From positions 186,001 through 250,000 of the forward strand of contig NZ_BNCM01000004.1 of the NCBI RefSeq assembly GCF_014656475.1: a DNA stretch of 64,000 bases. Direction: 5' to 3'. Shown piece by piece: positions 37,090 through 45,165 of this stretch. Each line of letters begins with the position of its first letter. The first letter of the stretch is position 1. A program made the position numbers and the translations under genes. Below the pieces are notes generated by a model. The model was not told where the DNA came from. It saw only the letters and a list, made by a program, of their open reading frames with translations, and did not search any database. This DNA comes from Sinomonas cellulolyticus (lineage in GTDB: Bacteria > Actinomycetota > Actinomycetes > Actinomycetales > Micrococcaceae).

Positions 37090-38214
37090 CTAGCCCAGCG
37101 GCGTCACGCCCAGCTTCAGGCCTGCCAGTCCCCGCGGCCGCGCGGCGAGCCGATCGGCAACGGCCCGCAGGGCTACGGCAGCCGGAGAGCCGGGGTGCCC
37201 GAGCACGATCGGCACCCCCGCATCGCCGCCCTCGCGCAGGGCGACGTCAAGCGGCACCTGCCCGAGCAGCTCGACGCGGGCGCCGAGGCCTTCAGTGAGC
37301 CGCTCGGCCACCCGCTGGCCGCCGCCCGAGCCGAAGACCTCCATGACCGTCCCGTCGGGGAGCGTCAGGCCGGACATGTTCTCGATGACGCCGGCCACCG
37401 TCTGTCCAGTCTGGGCAGAGACAGAGCCGGCGCGCTCCGCGACCTCCGCTGCCGCGGCCTGCGGCGTCGTCACGACGAGGAGCTCGGCGCGCGGCAGCAG
37501 CTGCGACACCGAGATGGCCACATCCCCCGTGCCCGGGGGCAGGTCGAGGAAGAGGACGTCGAGATCGCCGAAGTACACGTCGCTGAGGAACTGCTCGAGG
37601 GCGCGGTGCAGCATCGGGCCGCGCCATGCGACGGGCTGGTTGCCCTGGACGAACATGCCGATCGAGATGACCTTCACTCCGTGCGCCACCGGCGGAAGGA
37701 TCATGTCGTCCACCTGCGTGGGCGTGCCCGTGGCCCCGAGCAGCCCGGGGACGGAGAAGCCGTGCACGTCCGCGTCGACGATGCCGATGCGCAGCCCGCG
37801 GGCCGCCAGCTCGCACGCGAGGTTCACGGTGACCGACGACTTTCCCACCCCACCCTTGCCGCTGGCCACCGCGTAGACCTTGGTCAGCGAGTCCGGCCGG
37901 CTGAACGGGATGCCACGCTCAGGGCGGAGCCGCTCACGCAGCGCCTGGCGCTGCTCGGGAGTCATCACATCGAGCACGACGGCGGTCTCCTCCACCCCGG
38001 GCACACTGCCGAGCGCCTCACGCACGTCCGACTCGATGGTGCTGCGGAGGGGACACCCCGCGATGGTCAGCAGGACGCGTACGGTGACCGTACCGCCGTC
38101 GACCGTCAGTGAATCCAGCATCCCCAGCTCGTCGATCGGGCGTCGGAGTTCGGGGTCGATGACCCCGTGGAGGGCGGCCCGGACTGCGTCCTCTGATACC
38201 GGCGTCCGGCTCAT
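37090..38214 (-). CDS. mrp: Mrp/NBP35-type iron-sulfur carrier P-loop ATPase
   Basis: 374 residues from the ATG at 38212-38214, following AGGAGGAACGG and overlapping the previous stop as ATGA. The N-terminal MIP18-like domain (VIDPELRRPIDELGMLDSLTV) precedes the P-loop domain (VYAVASGKGGVGKSSVTVNLA near residue 120). DLPPGTGDVAISVSQLLPRAELLVVTTPQ is diagnostic of the Mrp family. It loads or carries Fe-S clusters in the cytosol. It is the third gene of an operon with the MgtE-N protein and a DUF1003 protein. Confidence 0.94.
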   Translation of the reverse strand: MSRTPVSEDAVRAALHGVIDPELRRPIDELGMLDSLTVDGGTVTVRVLLTIAGCPLRSTIESDVREALGSVPGVEETAVVLDVMTPEQRQALRERLRPERGIPFSRPDSLTKVYAVASGKGGVGKSSVTVNLACELAARGLRIGIVDADVHGFSVPGLLGATGTPTQVDDMILPPVAHGVKVISIGMFVQGNQPVAWRGPMLHRALEQFLSDVYFGDLDVLFLDLPPGTGDVAISVSQLLPRAELLVVTTPQAAAAEVAERAGSVSAQTGQTVAGVIENMSGLTLPDGTVMEVFGSGGGQRVAERLTEGLGARVELLGQVPLDVALREGGDAGVPIVLGHPGSPAAVALRAVADRLAARPRGLAGLKLGVTPLG

Positions 38215-38816
38215 TCCGTTCCTCCTGCTTCCCGCACGCGCGGGATCTGCTGGGTCTTCGCCGCGCGCTGTTTGCGGTCCTTGCGCGGCTTCGGCTCGGG
38301 ACGGCTTTCGGGGACAGGCTCCTCCTGCTCCGTCGCGAGGTCCTCGAGGAGCGAGCGCAGCTCGGCCCGCACGAAGTCGCGGGTGGCGACCTCGCGCAGG
38401 GCCAGGCGCAGGGAGGCGAGCTCGCGGGTGAGGTATTCGGTGTCCGCGAGGCTGCGCTCGTTGCGGGATCGGTCCTGCTCGATCTGTACCCGGTCCCTGT
38501 CGTCCTGACGGTTCTGGGCGAGGAGGATGAGGGGTGCGGCGTACGAGGCCTGCAGGGAGAGCAGCAGCGTCAGCAGCGTGTAGTTCAGGGACTTCGGGTC
38601 GAACTGCCACTCCTCGGGCCCGAACGTGTTCCATCCCAGCCACACGACGCAGAACAGCGTCATGTAGAGCAGGAAGCGGGGGGTTCCCATGTACCGGGCG
38701 AAGCCCTCGGCGAACCGCCCGAAGGCGTCGGGGTCTGGGCTGAGGCGGGGGAAGAGCCGGCTCCGCTGCTCGAGGGGCGTATCCAGACCGGGCAGCAGCT
38801 TGCGGGGCTCAGCCAA
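38211..38816 (-). CDS. DUF1003 membrane protein
   Basis: 201 residues. Two hydrophobic segments (FLLYMTLFCVVWLGWNTF and LLTLLLSLQASYAAPLILLAQNRQDDRDR) match DUF1003, which has a C-terminal charged cytosolic domain with coiled-coil character. The start is TTG: GGAGG lies about five bases before it, and the TTG overlaps the stop of the upstream gene (TTGGCTGA). Function unknown; the neighbours suggest a link to magnesium or cation handling. Confidence 0.88.
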   Translation of the reverse strand: MAEPRKLLPGLDTPLEQRSRLFPRLSPDPDAFGRFAEGFARYMGTPRFLLYMTLFCVVWLGWNTFGPEEWQFDPKSLNYTLLTLLLSLQASYAAPLILLAQNRQDDRDRVQIEQDRSRNERSLADTEYLTRELASLRLALREVATRDFVRAELRSLLEDLATEQEEPVPESRPEPKPRKDRKQRAAKTQQIPRVREAGGTE

Positions 38817-40083
38817 AGCGTCCTCCGAACTTCTTTACGGGCTCGCCGTCCTCGTGCACGCGCCAGTCGTCGGGCAGAAGGTGGTCGAGAAGGTCATCAA
38901 CGGTCACCGCCCCCACGAGGCGGCCGTCCGCGTTGACCACGGGCAGGGAATTGAGGTTGTACTGCGCCATCGCGTGGGCCACTTCGCTGATCGTCGCGAG
39001 GTCCTGGACAGGCTCGAGGTTCTTGTCCACGATCGACCCGAGCTGCTCCGGCGGCGCGCTCCGCAGGAGCTGCTGGATGTGCACCGTGCCGAGGTAGCGC
39101 CCCGTGGGGGTCTCGAGCGGGGGCCGGCAGATGAAGATCGCGGAGGCGAGCGCCGGGCTGAGCTCCTCGCGGCGGACGTGCGCGAGCGCCTCGGCCACGG
39201 TCGCCTCCGGGGGCAAGACGACGGGGACCGGGGTCATGACCGAGCCGGCGGTTCCTTCGTCGTACTGCAGGAGGCGGCGCACATCCTCGGCCTCATCGGG
39301 TTCCATGAGCTGGAGCAGCTCCTCCGCCTTCTCGGCCGGCAGGTCGGCGAGGAGGTCCGCGGCGTCGTCCGGGTCCATCTCCTCGAGCACGTCCGCCGCG
39401 CGCTCCAGATCGAGCGCTGAGAGGATCTCGACCTGGTCGTCCTCGGGAAGTTCCTGGAGGACGTCTGCAAGCCGCTCGTCCTGGAGCTCGGCGACGACCT
39501 CGAAGCGGCGCTGGTCGCTCATCTCCTGCATCGCGTCGGCGAAGTCGGCCGGCTTGAGGTCCTCGTGCGTCGCCAGGAACTGGGCGGCACCGCGCGTCTG
39601 GCTTGCGGCCTGGCGCGTGTCGTCCCAGTCCACGAGGAGCGTCTCGCCCCGGCGCAGGCGCAGCCCCCGGCCCGCCAGGAGGCGGCGGACGAACAGCTTG
39701 CTGACGATCCAGTCGCCGTTGCGCTGCTGGTCCATCGCGAGGTCCTCGATGGAGGCCTCGGACCCGTCCTCGACCAGCGTCACGTGGCGGTCGAAGATGT
39801 CACCCAGCACGAGCTGTTCCGCCCCGCGCTGCTCGAAGCGGCGCAGGTTGATCAGGCCGGTCGTGATGATCTGGGACTGGTCCATGCTCGTCACGCGGGT
39901 CATGGGCACGAAGACGCGGCGCTTCCCGGGCACCTCGACCACGATGCCGACAGCCTGGGGAGGGCGGGTGCCGCGGGGGATCACGACGACGTCCCGGAGC
40001 CGCCCGACCCGGTCGCCGGCAGGGTCGAACACGTCCAGGCCGAGGAGCCTGGCGATGAAGACGCGGGTGGGGGCTGAACTCAC
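38809..40083 (-). CDS. Soluble MgtE N-domain/CBS protein with PRC-barrel-like N-terminus
   Basis: 424 residues. The first 80 or so (LLGLDVFDPAGDRVGRLRDVVVI) resemble a PRC-barrel domain. Next come the superhelical MgtE N-domain repeats (FADAMQEMSDQRRFEVVAELQDERLADVL, VLEEMDPDDAADLLADLP) at about residues 175-265 and then two CBS domains (PVPVVLPPEATVAEALAHV; LNSLPVVNADGRLVGAVTVDD). The membrane channel domain of true MgtE is absent; the chain ends in a charged tail. It is a cytosolic sensor-like protein rather than a transporter. It is probably leaderless from its GTG. Confidence 0.9.
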   Translation of the reverse strand: MSSAPTRVFIARLLGLDVFDPAGDRVGRLRDVVVIPRGTRPPQAVGIVVEVPGKRRVFVPMTRVTSMDQSQIITTGLINLRRFEQRGAEQLVLGDIFDRHVTLVEDGSEASIEDLAMDQQRNGDWIVSKLFVRRLLAGRGLRLRRGETLLVDWDDTRQAASQTRGAAQFLATHEDLKPADFADAMQEMSDQRRFEVVAELQDERLADVLQELPEDDQVEILSALDLERAADVLEEMDPDDAADLLADLPAEKAEELLQLMEPDEAEDVRRLLQYDEGTAGSVMTPVPVVLPPEATVAEALAHVRREELSPALASAIFICRPPLETPTGRYLGTVHIQQLLRSAPPEQLGSIVDKNLEPVQDLATISEVAHAMAQYNLNSLPVVNADGRLVGAVTVDDLLDHLLPDDWRVHEDGEPVKKFGGRFG

Positions 40084-40089
40084 TGCACT

Positions 40090-40095
40090 AGGCTA
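40090..40095 (-). promoter_or_regulatory. -10 box of the MgtE-N/CBS gene
   Basis: TAGCCT on the minus strand, six bases before the GTG. Confidence 0.5.
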
Positions 40096-40156
40096 CTCCA
40101 GCGCAAACTCGGTGCTCACCCTGAGCGGAATCACACTCCCGTGTCAGCGATACGGG

Positions 40157-40163
40157 TAAGAAT
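40157..40163 (+). promoter_or_regulatory. -10 box of the stress-protein gene
   Basis: TAAGAAT, six bases before the ATG at 40170. Confidence 0.45.
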
Positions 40164-40169
40164 AGGGTC

Positions 40170-41150
40170 ATGTCCAACATGTTCGGTTCCGCCAAGCCCG
40201 CCGACGCTGCCCGCGCGCTCCCGGAGGGCGAAACCGTCGGCTCCTACACGTCCTATCTCGATGCGCAGAAGGCCGTGGACTATCTCGCCGACCAGCAGTT
40301 CCCCGTGGAGCTGGTCGCGATCGTCGGCAACGACCTCAAGCTCGTAGAACGGGTCACCGGCCGCCTGAGCTATCCGCGGGTGGCCCTCAACGGGGCCTTG
40401 AGCGGCATGTGGTTCGGCCTCTTCGTGGGCGTCCTGCTCTCCTTCTTCACTCCTAACGGGAGCTACTTCTCGATCATCACCTCAGTCCTGATGGGCGCTG
40501 CCTTCTTCATGCTGTTCGGCATCGTGACGTATGCGATGCAGCGCGGGAAGCGGGACTTCACGTCCACGAGCCAGGTGATCGCGAGCAACTATGACGTGGT
40601 GGTAGGCCACGAGGTGGCGCATGAGGCCCGCCGGCTGCTGTCGCAGCTGCCGATGGGCCAGGGCTCAGTCCAGGGCTGGGGCACCTATCAGGGGTACAAC
40701 CAGCCCGGAGGCTACGGGCAGCAGGGCCAGGACTGGGGCCACCACCAGCAGGGCGGCTACGGCCAGGGCCCGCAGGGTGGTTATGGCCAGGGCCAGCAGG
40801 GCGGCTACGGCCAAGGCCAGCACAGCGGCTACGGCCAGCCGTGGCAGCCGCCGCAGGACTCCGAGCCGAAGCGGCCCAGCGGCTGGACCGACCCCTACGG
40901 TGTGACGTCCGGCCAGGAGCCACAGGGCCACCGGCCTGCGCCTGACGCACCGCAGCCTCAGGCTCAGCCCGCCCACGAGCCCCGCCCCGGGTACCAGGAC
41001 CTTCCCGATGGCCGCCCCCAGTACGGCGTCCGCGTGGAGCCCGAGGAGCACCGGGCGCCGGAGCCGCGCGAGTCCCAGGAGGCGGACCGCCCCGACGACG
41101 AGCAGGACCGCGAGCGGAGGCACGACGACGGGGCGAACCCCAGCGCCTAG
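40170..41150 (+). CDS. General stress protein (YflT/GSP17M-type domain) with two membrane helices and GYGQ-repeat tail
   Basis: 326 residues. Residues of about 20-70 (TVGSYTSYLDAQKAVDYLADQQFPVELVAIVGND) match the general-stress-protein 17M/YflT domain. Two membrane helices follow (GLFVGVLLSFF and ITSVLMGAAFFMLFGIVTYAM). From about residue 165 to 235 the tail repeats GGYGQGQQ-like units, rich in Gly, Tyr and Gln, a prion-like low-complexity pattern. The rest is Pro/Gln/Glu-rich and charged. The domain suggests stress response; the tail may drive multimer or condensate formation, which is inference. Confidence 0.83.
   Translation: MSNMFGSAKPADAARALPEGETVGSYTSYLDAQKAVDYLADQQFPVELVAIVGNDLKLVERVTGRLSYPRVALNGALSGMWFGLFVGVLLSFFTPNGSYFSIITSVLMGAAFFMLFGIVTYAMQRGKRDFTSTSQVIASNYDVVVGHEVAHEARRLLSQLPMGQGSVQGWGTYQGYNQPGGYGQQGQDWGHHQQGGYGQGPQGGYGQGQQGGYGQGQHSGYGQPWQPPQDSEPKRPSGWTDPYGVTSGQEPQGHRPAPDAPQPQAQPAHEPRPGYQDLPDGRPQYGVRVEPEEHRAPEPRESQEADRPDDEQDRERRHDDGANPSA
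40690..40850 (+). repeat. In-gene GGYGQG-type repeat tract
   Basis: About five near-copies of a 24-base unit encoding GGYGQGQQ or GGYGQGPQ within the stress-protein gene. Copies differ by third-position and single-residue changes. Confidence 0.7.
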
Positions 41151-41216
41151 CCTCACCCCCAGCGCGTAGCCTCACGCGAGGCTTGCCGGACGTCACCGCG
41201 CAGACAAGAGCCGCCG

Positions 41217-41272
41217 CACGAATGACAGGCGCCGCACCAGGACCCCTCCTGATGCGGCGCCTGTCGTTCGTG
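41217..41272. terminator. Bidirectional hairpin between converging genes
   Basis: 20-base arms (41217-41236 and 41253-41272), pairing throughout apart from one G-T wobble, with a 16-base loop. The 41151-41306 gap holds nothing else. Confidence 0.75.
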
Positions 41273-41306
41273 TCCCGTCCGGGGTACCGGGCAGCCGGCG
41301 GGTGGG

Positions 41307-42884
41307 CTAGCGGATCGACGCCATCCACGCCTCGACGTCCTCGGGCGTGCGCGGGAGGGCGGCGCTGAGGTTCACGGGGCCGTCGCCGGTCATCAGGATG
41401 TCGTCCTCGATCCGCACCCCGATCCCGCGGTACTCGGCCGGGATCGCGAGGTCCTCCGCCTTGAAGTAGAGGCCGGGCTCGATCGTGAAGACCATGCCCG
41501 GGGTGAGCTCGCCGTCAAGGTACAGCTCGCGGCGCGCCTGCGCGCAATCGTGCACGTCGAGTCCGAGGTGGTGGCTCGTGCCGTGCGGCATCCAGCGACG
41601 GTGCTGCTGGCCGCCGTCTGAGAGGGCCTCTGCCGCGGGGACCGGCAGGATGCCCCACTCCTCGAGCCGCGCGGCGAGCACCTCCATGGCCGCCGCATGC
41701 ACCTCGCGGAAGCGGACTCCGGGCTTCGCGGCAGCGAACGCGGCGTCCGCCGCATCCAGCACCGCCTGGTACACGCGGCGCTGGACCTCCGAGAAGGCGC
41801 CGTTGACCGGAAGAGTGCGGGTCACGTCCGCGGTGTACAGGGATTCGGCCTCCACGCCGGCGTCGACGAGGATCAGGTCCCCGTCCCGCACGGCTCCGTT
41901 GTTGCGGATCCAGTGGAGCACGGTCGCGTTGTTGCCGGCCGCGGCGATGGTCTCGTAGCCGAGGTCATTGCCCTCCTCGCGGGCCTTGGCGAAGAACGCG
42001 CCCTCCACGACGCGCTCGCCGCGTCGATGGGCCACAGCACGGGGAAGGGCCCTGACGATCTCCTCGAAGCCGGCGGCGGTGGCCGCAACGGCCTCCCGCA
42101 TCTGGCCGACTTCCCACTCGTCCTTGGTCAGGCGCAGCTCCGAGAGGGCCTCTGCGAGCTGGTCGTCCCGCGCGTCGAACTTGCTCAGGTCAAGCGAGTC
42201 GGGGTCCTGCGCCGTGTTGTACCGGGCGGTGTCCACGAGCGCGTCGAGGTTCTCGTCGACCTTGCGCACGAGGCGGACCGAGATGCCGCCGATCTCCGGG
42301 GCGCCGACGCCCTTGGTGACCGCGGCCTCGAGCCCATCGAGGTGCGCGGTGGGGATCCCGAGCCGGGCCTCGAGCTCGGCGAGGGTCGGACGTGCGCCGA
42401 TCCAGAACTCGCCGGAGCGTGCATCCGCATAGAACTGCTCGGTGTCACGGCCGGCCAGCGGCCGGAAGTAGAGCGTGGCACTGTGGTGGCCACCGCCGTC
42501 GGTCGCGCCGCTGTCCACGGGCTCGAGGATGAGCACCGCATCAGGCTCGTGGTCGAGGCCGAGACCCGTCAGGTGCGCGAAGGCCGAGTGCGGCCGGAAG
42601 CGGTAGTCGGTGTCATTGGAGCGCACCTTGAGGGGGCCCGCGGGGATGATGAGGCGCTCCCCGGGGAAGCGGTCGGAGATCGCACGACGGCGACGGGCGG
42701 CGTAGCCGGCAACCTCGTCCCGCGCGGGAAGCGAGTCATCGGCCGGGGCCCACTGGGAGGCCATGAACGTCCTGAACGCGTCCGAGGTGGGGCGCTGCGA
42801 CCGGTTGTTGACCCGGTCCTCGAGGGGCTGCTGTGCTTCTGCGGTCTGGCCGGGCCCTCCGGCGAGGGGTTCTGAAACATTCAC
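41307..42884 (-). CDS. pepP: Xaa-Pro aminopeptidase P (M24)
   Basis: 525 residues with the aminopeptidase P N-terminal domain (FPGERLIIPAGPLKVRSNDTDYRFRPHSAFAHLTG) and the M24 pita-bread catalytic domain. Metal ligands are visible in LVDAGVEAESLYTADVTRT (Asp pair), the His of HGTSHHLGLDVHD, and the Glu residues of TIEPGLYF and GVRIEDDI. It cleaves N-terminal Xaa-Pro in the cytosol using two Mn ions. The GTG start is six bases after an AAGAAT box, so it is probably leaderless. The longer N-terminus (about 35 residues) is variable. Confidence 0.94.
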   Translation of the reverse strand: MNVSEPLAGGPGQTAEAQQPLEDRVNNRSQRPTSDAFRTFMASQWAPADDSLPARDEVAGYAARRRRAISDRFPGERLIIPAGPLKVRSNDTDYRFRPHSAFAHLTGLGLDHEPDAVLILEPVDSGATDGGGHHSATLYFRPLAGRDTEQFYADARSGEFWIGARPTLAELEARLGIPTAHLDGLEAAVTKGVGAPEIGGISVRLVRKVDENLDALVDTARYNTAQDPDSLDLSKFDARDDQLAEALSELRLTKDEWEVGQMREAVAATAAGFEEIVRALPRAVAHRRGERVVEGAFFAKAREEGNDLGYETIAAAGNNATVLHWIRNNGAVRDGDLILVDAGVEAESLYTADVTRTLPVNGAFSEVQRRVYQAVLDAADAAFAAAKPGVRFREVHAAAMEVLAARLEEWGILPVPAAEALSDGGQQHRRWMPHGTSHHLGLDVHDCAQARRELYLDGELTPGMVFTIEPGLYFKAEDLAIPAEYRGIGVRIEDDILMTGDGPVNLSAALPRTPEDVEAWMASIR

Positions 42885-42890
42885 TGTCCC

Positions 42891-42896
42891 ATTCTT
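42891..42896 (-). promoter_or_regulatory. -10 box of pepP
   Basis: AAGAAT on the minus strand, six bases before the GTG. Confidence 0.4.
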
Positions 42897-42924
42897 CCAC
42901 CGGGGCCTGTCATGTCCAGCGCGA

Positions 42925-42930
42925 TATCGT
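42925..42930 (+). promoter_or_regulatory. -10 box of the PHP gene
   Basis: TATCGT, seven bases before the GTG at 42938. Confidence 0.45.
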
Positions 42931-42937
42931 GGGGGGC

Positions 42938-43786
42938 GTGAGGATCGATCTGCACACGCACTCGACTGTCTCGGACGGCACTGAGTCCCCGTCCGAACTC
43001 GTCGCTGCCGCCGCTGAAGCTGAGCTCGACGTCCTCGCCATCACCGACCACGACTCGACCGGCGGGTGGGCCGAGGCGACCGAGGCTTCCCGGCGTCTCG
43101 GGGTGACGCTGGTCCCCGGGATGGAGGTCTCCTGCCGCACCGCGGAGGGCATCAGCGTGCATGTGCTCAGCTACCTGCACGACCCGACGCACCCGGAACT
43201 CCTCGAGGAGATCACCAAGTCGAAGGATGCCAGGCTCTCCCGTGCCGAGCACATGGTCTCCCTCCTCGCCGAGGACTACCCCCTCTCCTGGGACGACGTC
43301 ACCCGCCACGTGGCCCCGGGGGCAACCGTGGGGCGGCCGCACATTGCCGACGCGCTGGTGGCAGCCGGCCTGGTGGGGGACCGCACCGAGGCCTTCGCCA
43401 CCATGCTCTCGTCGCGCTCGCGGTACTTCGTGCAGCACTACGCACCCGAGCCGGCGCGCGCCGTCGCGCTCATCAGGGCCGCCGGAGGGGTACCCGTGTT
43501 CGCGCACCCGGTCGCGTCCGCGCGCGGCCGCACCGTCGCCGAGCCCGTGTACCAGGAGATGATCGACGCCGGGCTGGCCGGGCTCGAGGTGTTCCACCGG
43601 GACAACCCCGAGGAGCGGCGGCCGTTCCTCATGGGCCTTGCGGCAGAGCACGGCCTGTTCGTCACCGGGTCCTCCGACTACCACGGCACGGGCAAGCCGA
43701 ACCGGCTGGGTGAGAACATGACGGCCGAGGACGTCCTCGGCGAGATCGAGCGGCAGGGCCGCGGCGCCGCCGTCGTGCGCTCCTGA
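42938..43786 (+). CDS. PHP-domain phosphoesterase
   Basis: 282 residues from the GTG at 42938 (MRIDLHTHSTVSDGTESP); a GTG three codons upstream is possible. Metal-binding motifs of the PHP fold are DLHTHST, ITDHDST, GMEVSC and the late His residues in GVPVFAHPV and SSDYHGTGK. Relatives include 3',5'-nucleoside bisphosphate phosphatases (YciV/RnaseAM group). It is compact and cytosolic; the substrate is not shown by the sequence. Confidence 0.9.
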   Translation: MRIDLHTHSTVSDGTESPSELVAAAAEAELDVLAITDHDSTGGWAEATEASRRLGVTLVPGMEVSCRTAEGISVHVLSYLHDPTHPELLEEITKSKDARLSRAEHMVSLLAEDYPLSWDDVTRHVAPGATVGRPHIADALVAAGLVGDRTEAFATMLSSRSRYFVQHYAPEPARAVALIRAAGGVPVFAHPVASARGRTVAEPVYQEMIDAGLAGLEVFHRDNPEERRPFLMGLAAEHGLFVTGSSDYHGTGKPNRLGENMTAEDVLGEIERQGRGAAVVRS

Positions 43787-43849
43787 ATTCGTCCAGACGC
43801 TTGACTTCCGGTATGGCCGGGGGAAGGCTGGCAGTCGCTAGGGGCCGGA

Positions 43850-43867
43850 GCAGAGCCTGAGCTCTGC
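43850..43867 (+). promoter_or_regulatory. Hairpin in the leader of the small secreted protein gene
   Basis: GCAGAGC and GCTCTGC flank CTGA. A consensus -35-like TTGACT lies at 43801-43806, but no good -10 is at the right distance. The hairpin is about 50 bases before the start codon. Confidence 0.35.
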
Positions 43868-43915
43868 CCGGGAAGCACAGTTGGTCTCATCCGCACCAGT
43901 TGAGACGGAGTTTCG

Positions 43916-44293
43916 ATGTTCCGAAAGACGATCGCTGCGCTCGGCGTGGCCGCAGCCTTGACCCTCATCCCCACCGCCGCCCACGCGCTTGACTGCACGA
44001 ACCTGAGCAGGCCGGCCTACACGGGCACCCAGTGGGTCTACGTTCCCGAGATCAGCAGCAATGTCCACCTCGAGGGCAACTGGGCCTACATCCAGGCGTG
44101 GCAGGCGTGGACCTTCATCCCGCCGGGAACCGTCCCCCTGACTCCGGGCAGGAACGGCAACTACCAGAACGGGCAGGGGTATGCGCTGCTGGCCAACGCG
44201 ATCTGCTCTTCCAAGGGCCAGGTCCTCGAAAACCGCCAGACGACGAAGGGGATCCAGCTCATGCACGGGTGCGAGGAGGAAGTCCCGCAGTAG
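43916..44293 (+). CDS. Small secreted protein of unknown function
   Basis: 125 residues. The signal peptide is MFRKTIAALGVAAALTLIPTAAHA with probable cleavage after AHA, leaving LDCTNLSRPAYTGTQWVYV. The mature protein has three Cys residues, is rich in aromatic residues and looks beta-structured (VHLEGNWAYIQAWQAWTFIPPG). I do not recognise a family. The ATG follows GACGGAG by about six bases. It converges with the DNA methyltransferase gene. Confidence 0.7.
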   Translation: MFRKTIAALGVAAALTLIPTAAHALDCTNLSRPAYTGTQWVYVPEISSNVHLEGNWAYIQAWQAWTFIPPGTVPLTPGRNGNYQNGQGYALLANAICSSKGQVLENRQTTKGIQLMHGCEEEVPQ

Positions 44294-44302
44294 GGGTCGC
44301 CG

Positions 44303-45160
44303 TCAGCCGCTGACCACCCGCGCCGACGGGAGCCGTGCGGCCATCACCTCGACGGCCTGCGGGTTCTCGTCGATGCACACGAAGCGCCGGCCGAGGCGCT
44401 GCGCCACCGCGCCCAGCGTCCCGGACCCGGCGAAGAAGTCCAGCACCCAGTCGCCCGGGCGGCTCGAGGCGGCGACCATGCGCCGCACGAGCCCCTCGGG
44501 CTTCTGGGTCGGGTAGCCCGTCTTCTCCCGCCCGGTGGGGGAGACGATGGTGTGCCACCACACGTCCGTGGGCAGCTTGCCCAGCTCCCGCTTCTGAGGA
44601 GTGACGAGGCCCGGAGCCATGTACGGCTCGCGATCCACCTCGTCGGTGTCGAAGTGGTAGGCGGAGGGGTCCTTGACGTAGACGAGCACGTTGTCATGCT
44701 TCGTGGGCCAGCGGCGCCGGGTCCGGGCGCCGTAGTCGTAGGCCCAGATGATCTCGTTCAGGAAGCTGTCCCGGCCGAAGATCGCATCGAGCATCACCTT
44801 CGCGTAGTGCACCTCGCGGTAGTCGAGGTGCAGGTACAGGGTGCCGTCCGGGGCGAGCAGCCGCCACGCTTCGATGAGCCTGGGCTCGAGGAATCCCCAG
44901 TAGTCGCCAAAAGCGTCGTCGTAGCGCTGCAGGGCGCCCTTGATCGTCTCGTAGCGCTGGCCGGAGAAGCCGATCCGGTCCCCGTCGGCGCTTCGCACCA
45001 TGGTCATCTCCTGGCGCTTCTGGGCGCGCCCGGTGTTGAACGGCGGATCGATGTAGACCATCGTGAACGCGCCGTCGGGAAGCCCCGGGAGCACCTCGGC
45101 GTTGTCGCCGTGCACCACGAGGTCCGGGCCGTCGGGCGACCACAGCCCGGACCTGCCCAC
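44303..45160 (-). CDS. Site-specific DNA methyltransferase (N6-adenine or N4-cytosine), orphan
   Basis: 285 residues. The catalytic motif IV is YIDPPFNTG near residue 37 and the SAM motif I is DFFAGSGTLGAVAQRLGRRFVCIDENP near residue 240, so the order is that of the beta class. PTQKPEGLVRRMV precedes motif I, as in the N4/N6 MTase family (Pfam N6_N4_Mtase). No restriction enzyme gene is adjacent, so it is likely a solitary, possibly regulatory, methyltransferase. The GTG follows AGGAG and lies five bases downstream of the DEAD-box helicase stop on the same strand. Confidence 0.9.
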   Translation of the reverse strand: MGRSGLWSPDGPDLVVHGDNAEVLPGLPDGAFTMVYIDPPFNTGRAQKRQEMTMVRSADGDRIGFSGQRYETIKGALQRYDDAFGDYWGFLEPRLIEAWRLLAPDGTLYLHLDYREVHYAKVMLDAIFGRDSFLNEIIWAYDYGARTRRRWPTKHDNVLVYVKDPSAYHFDTDEVDREPYMAPGLVTPQKRELGKLPTDVWWHTIVSPTGREKTGYPTQKPEGLVRRMVAASSRPGDWVLDFFAGSGTLGAVAQRLGRRFVCIDENPQAVEVMAARLPSARVVSG

Positions 45161-45165
45161 CGCTC

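Noticed and set aside
40690..40850. GC-rich repeat tract as CRISPR or minisatellite element
   Set aside because: Units are in frame, encode GGYGQ repeats and have no spacers.
44303..45160. Restriction-modification system
   Set aside because: Both neighbouring genes are accounted for (helicase, small secreted protein) and no endonuclease is present.
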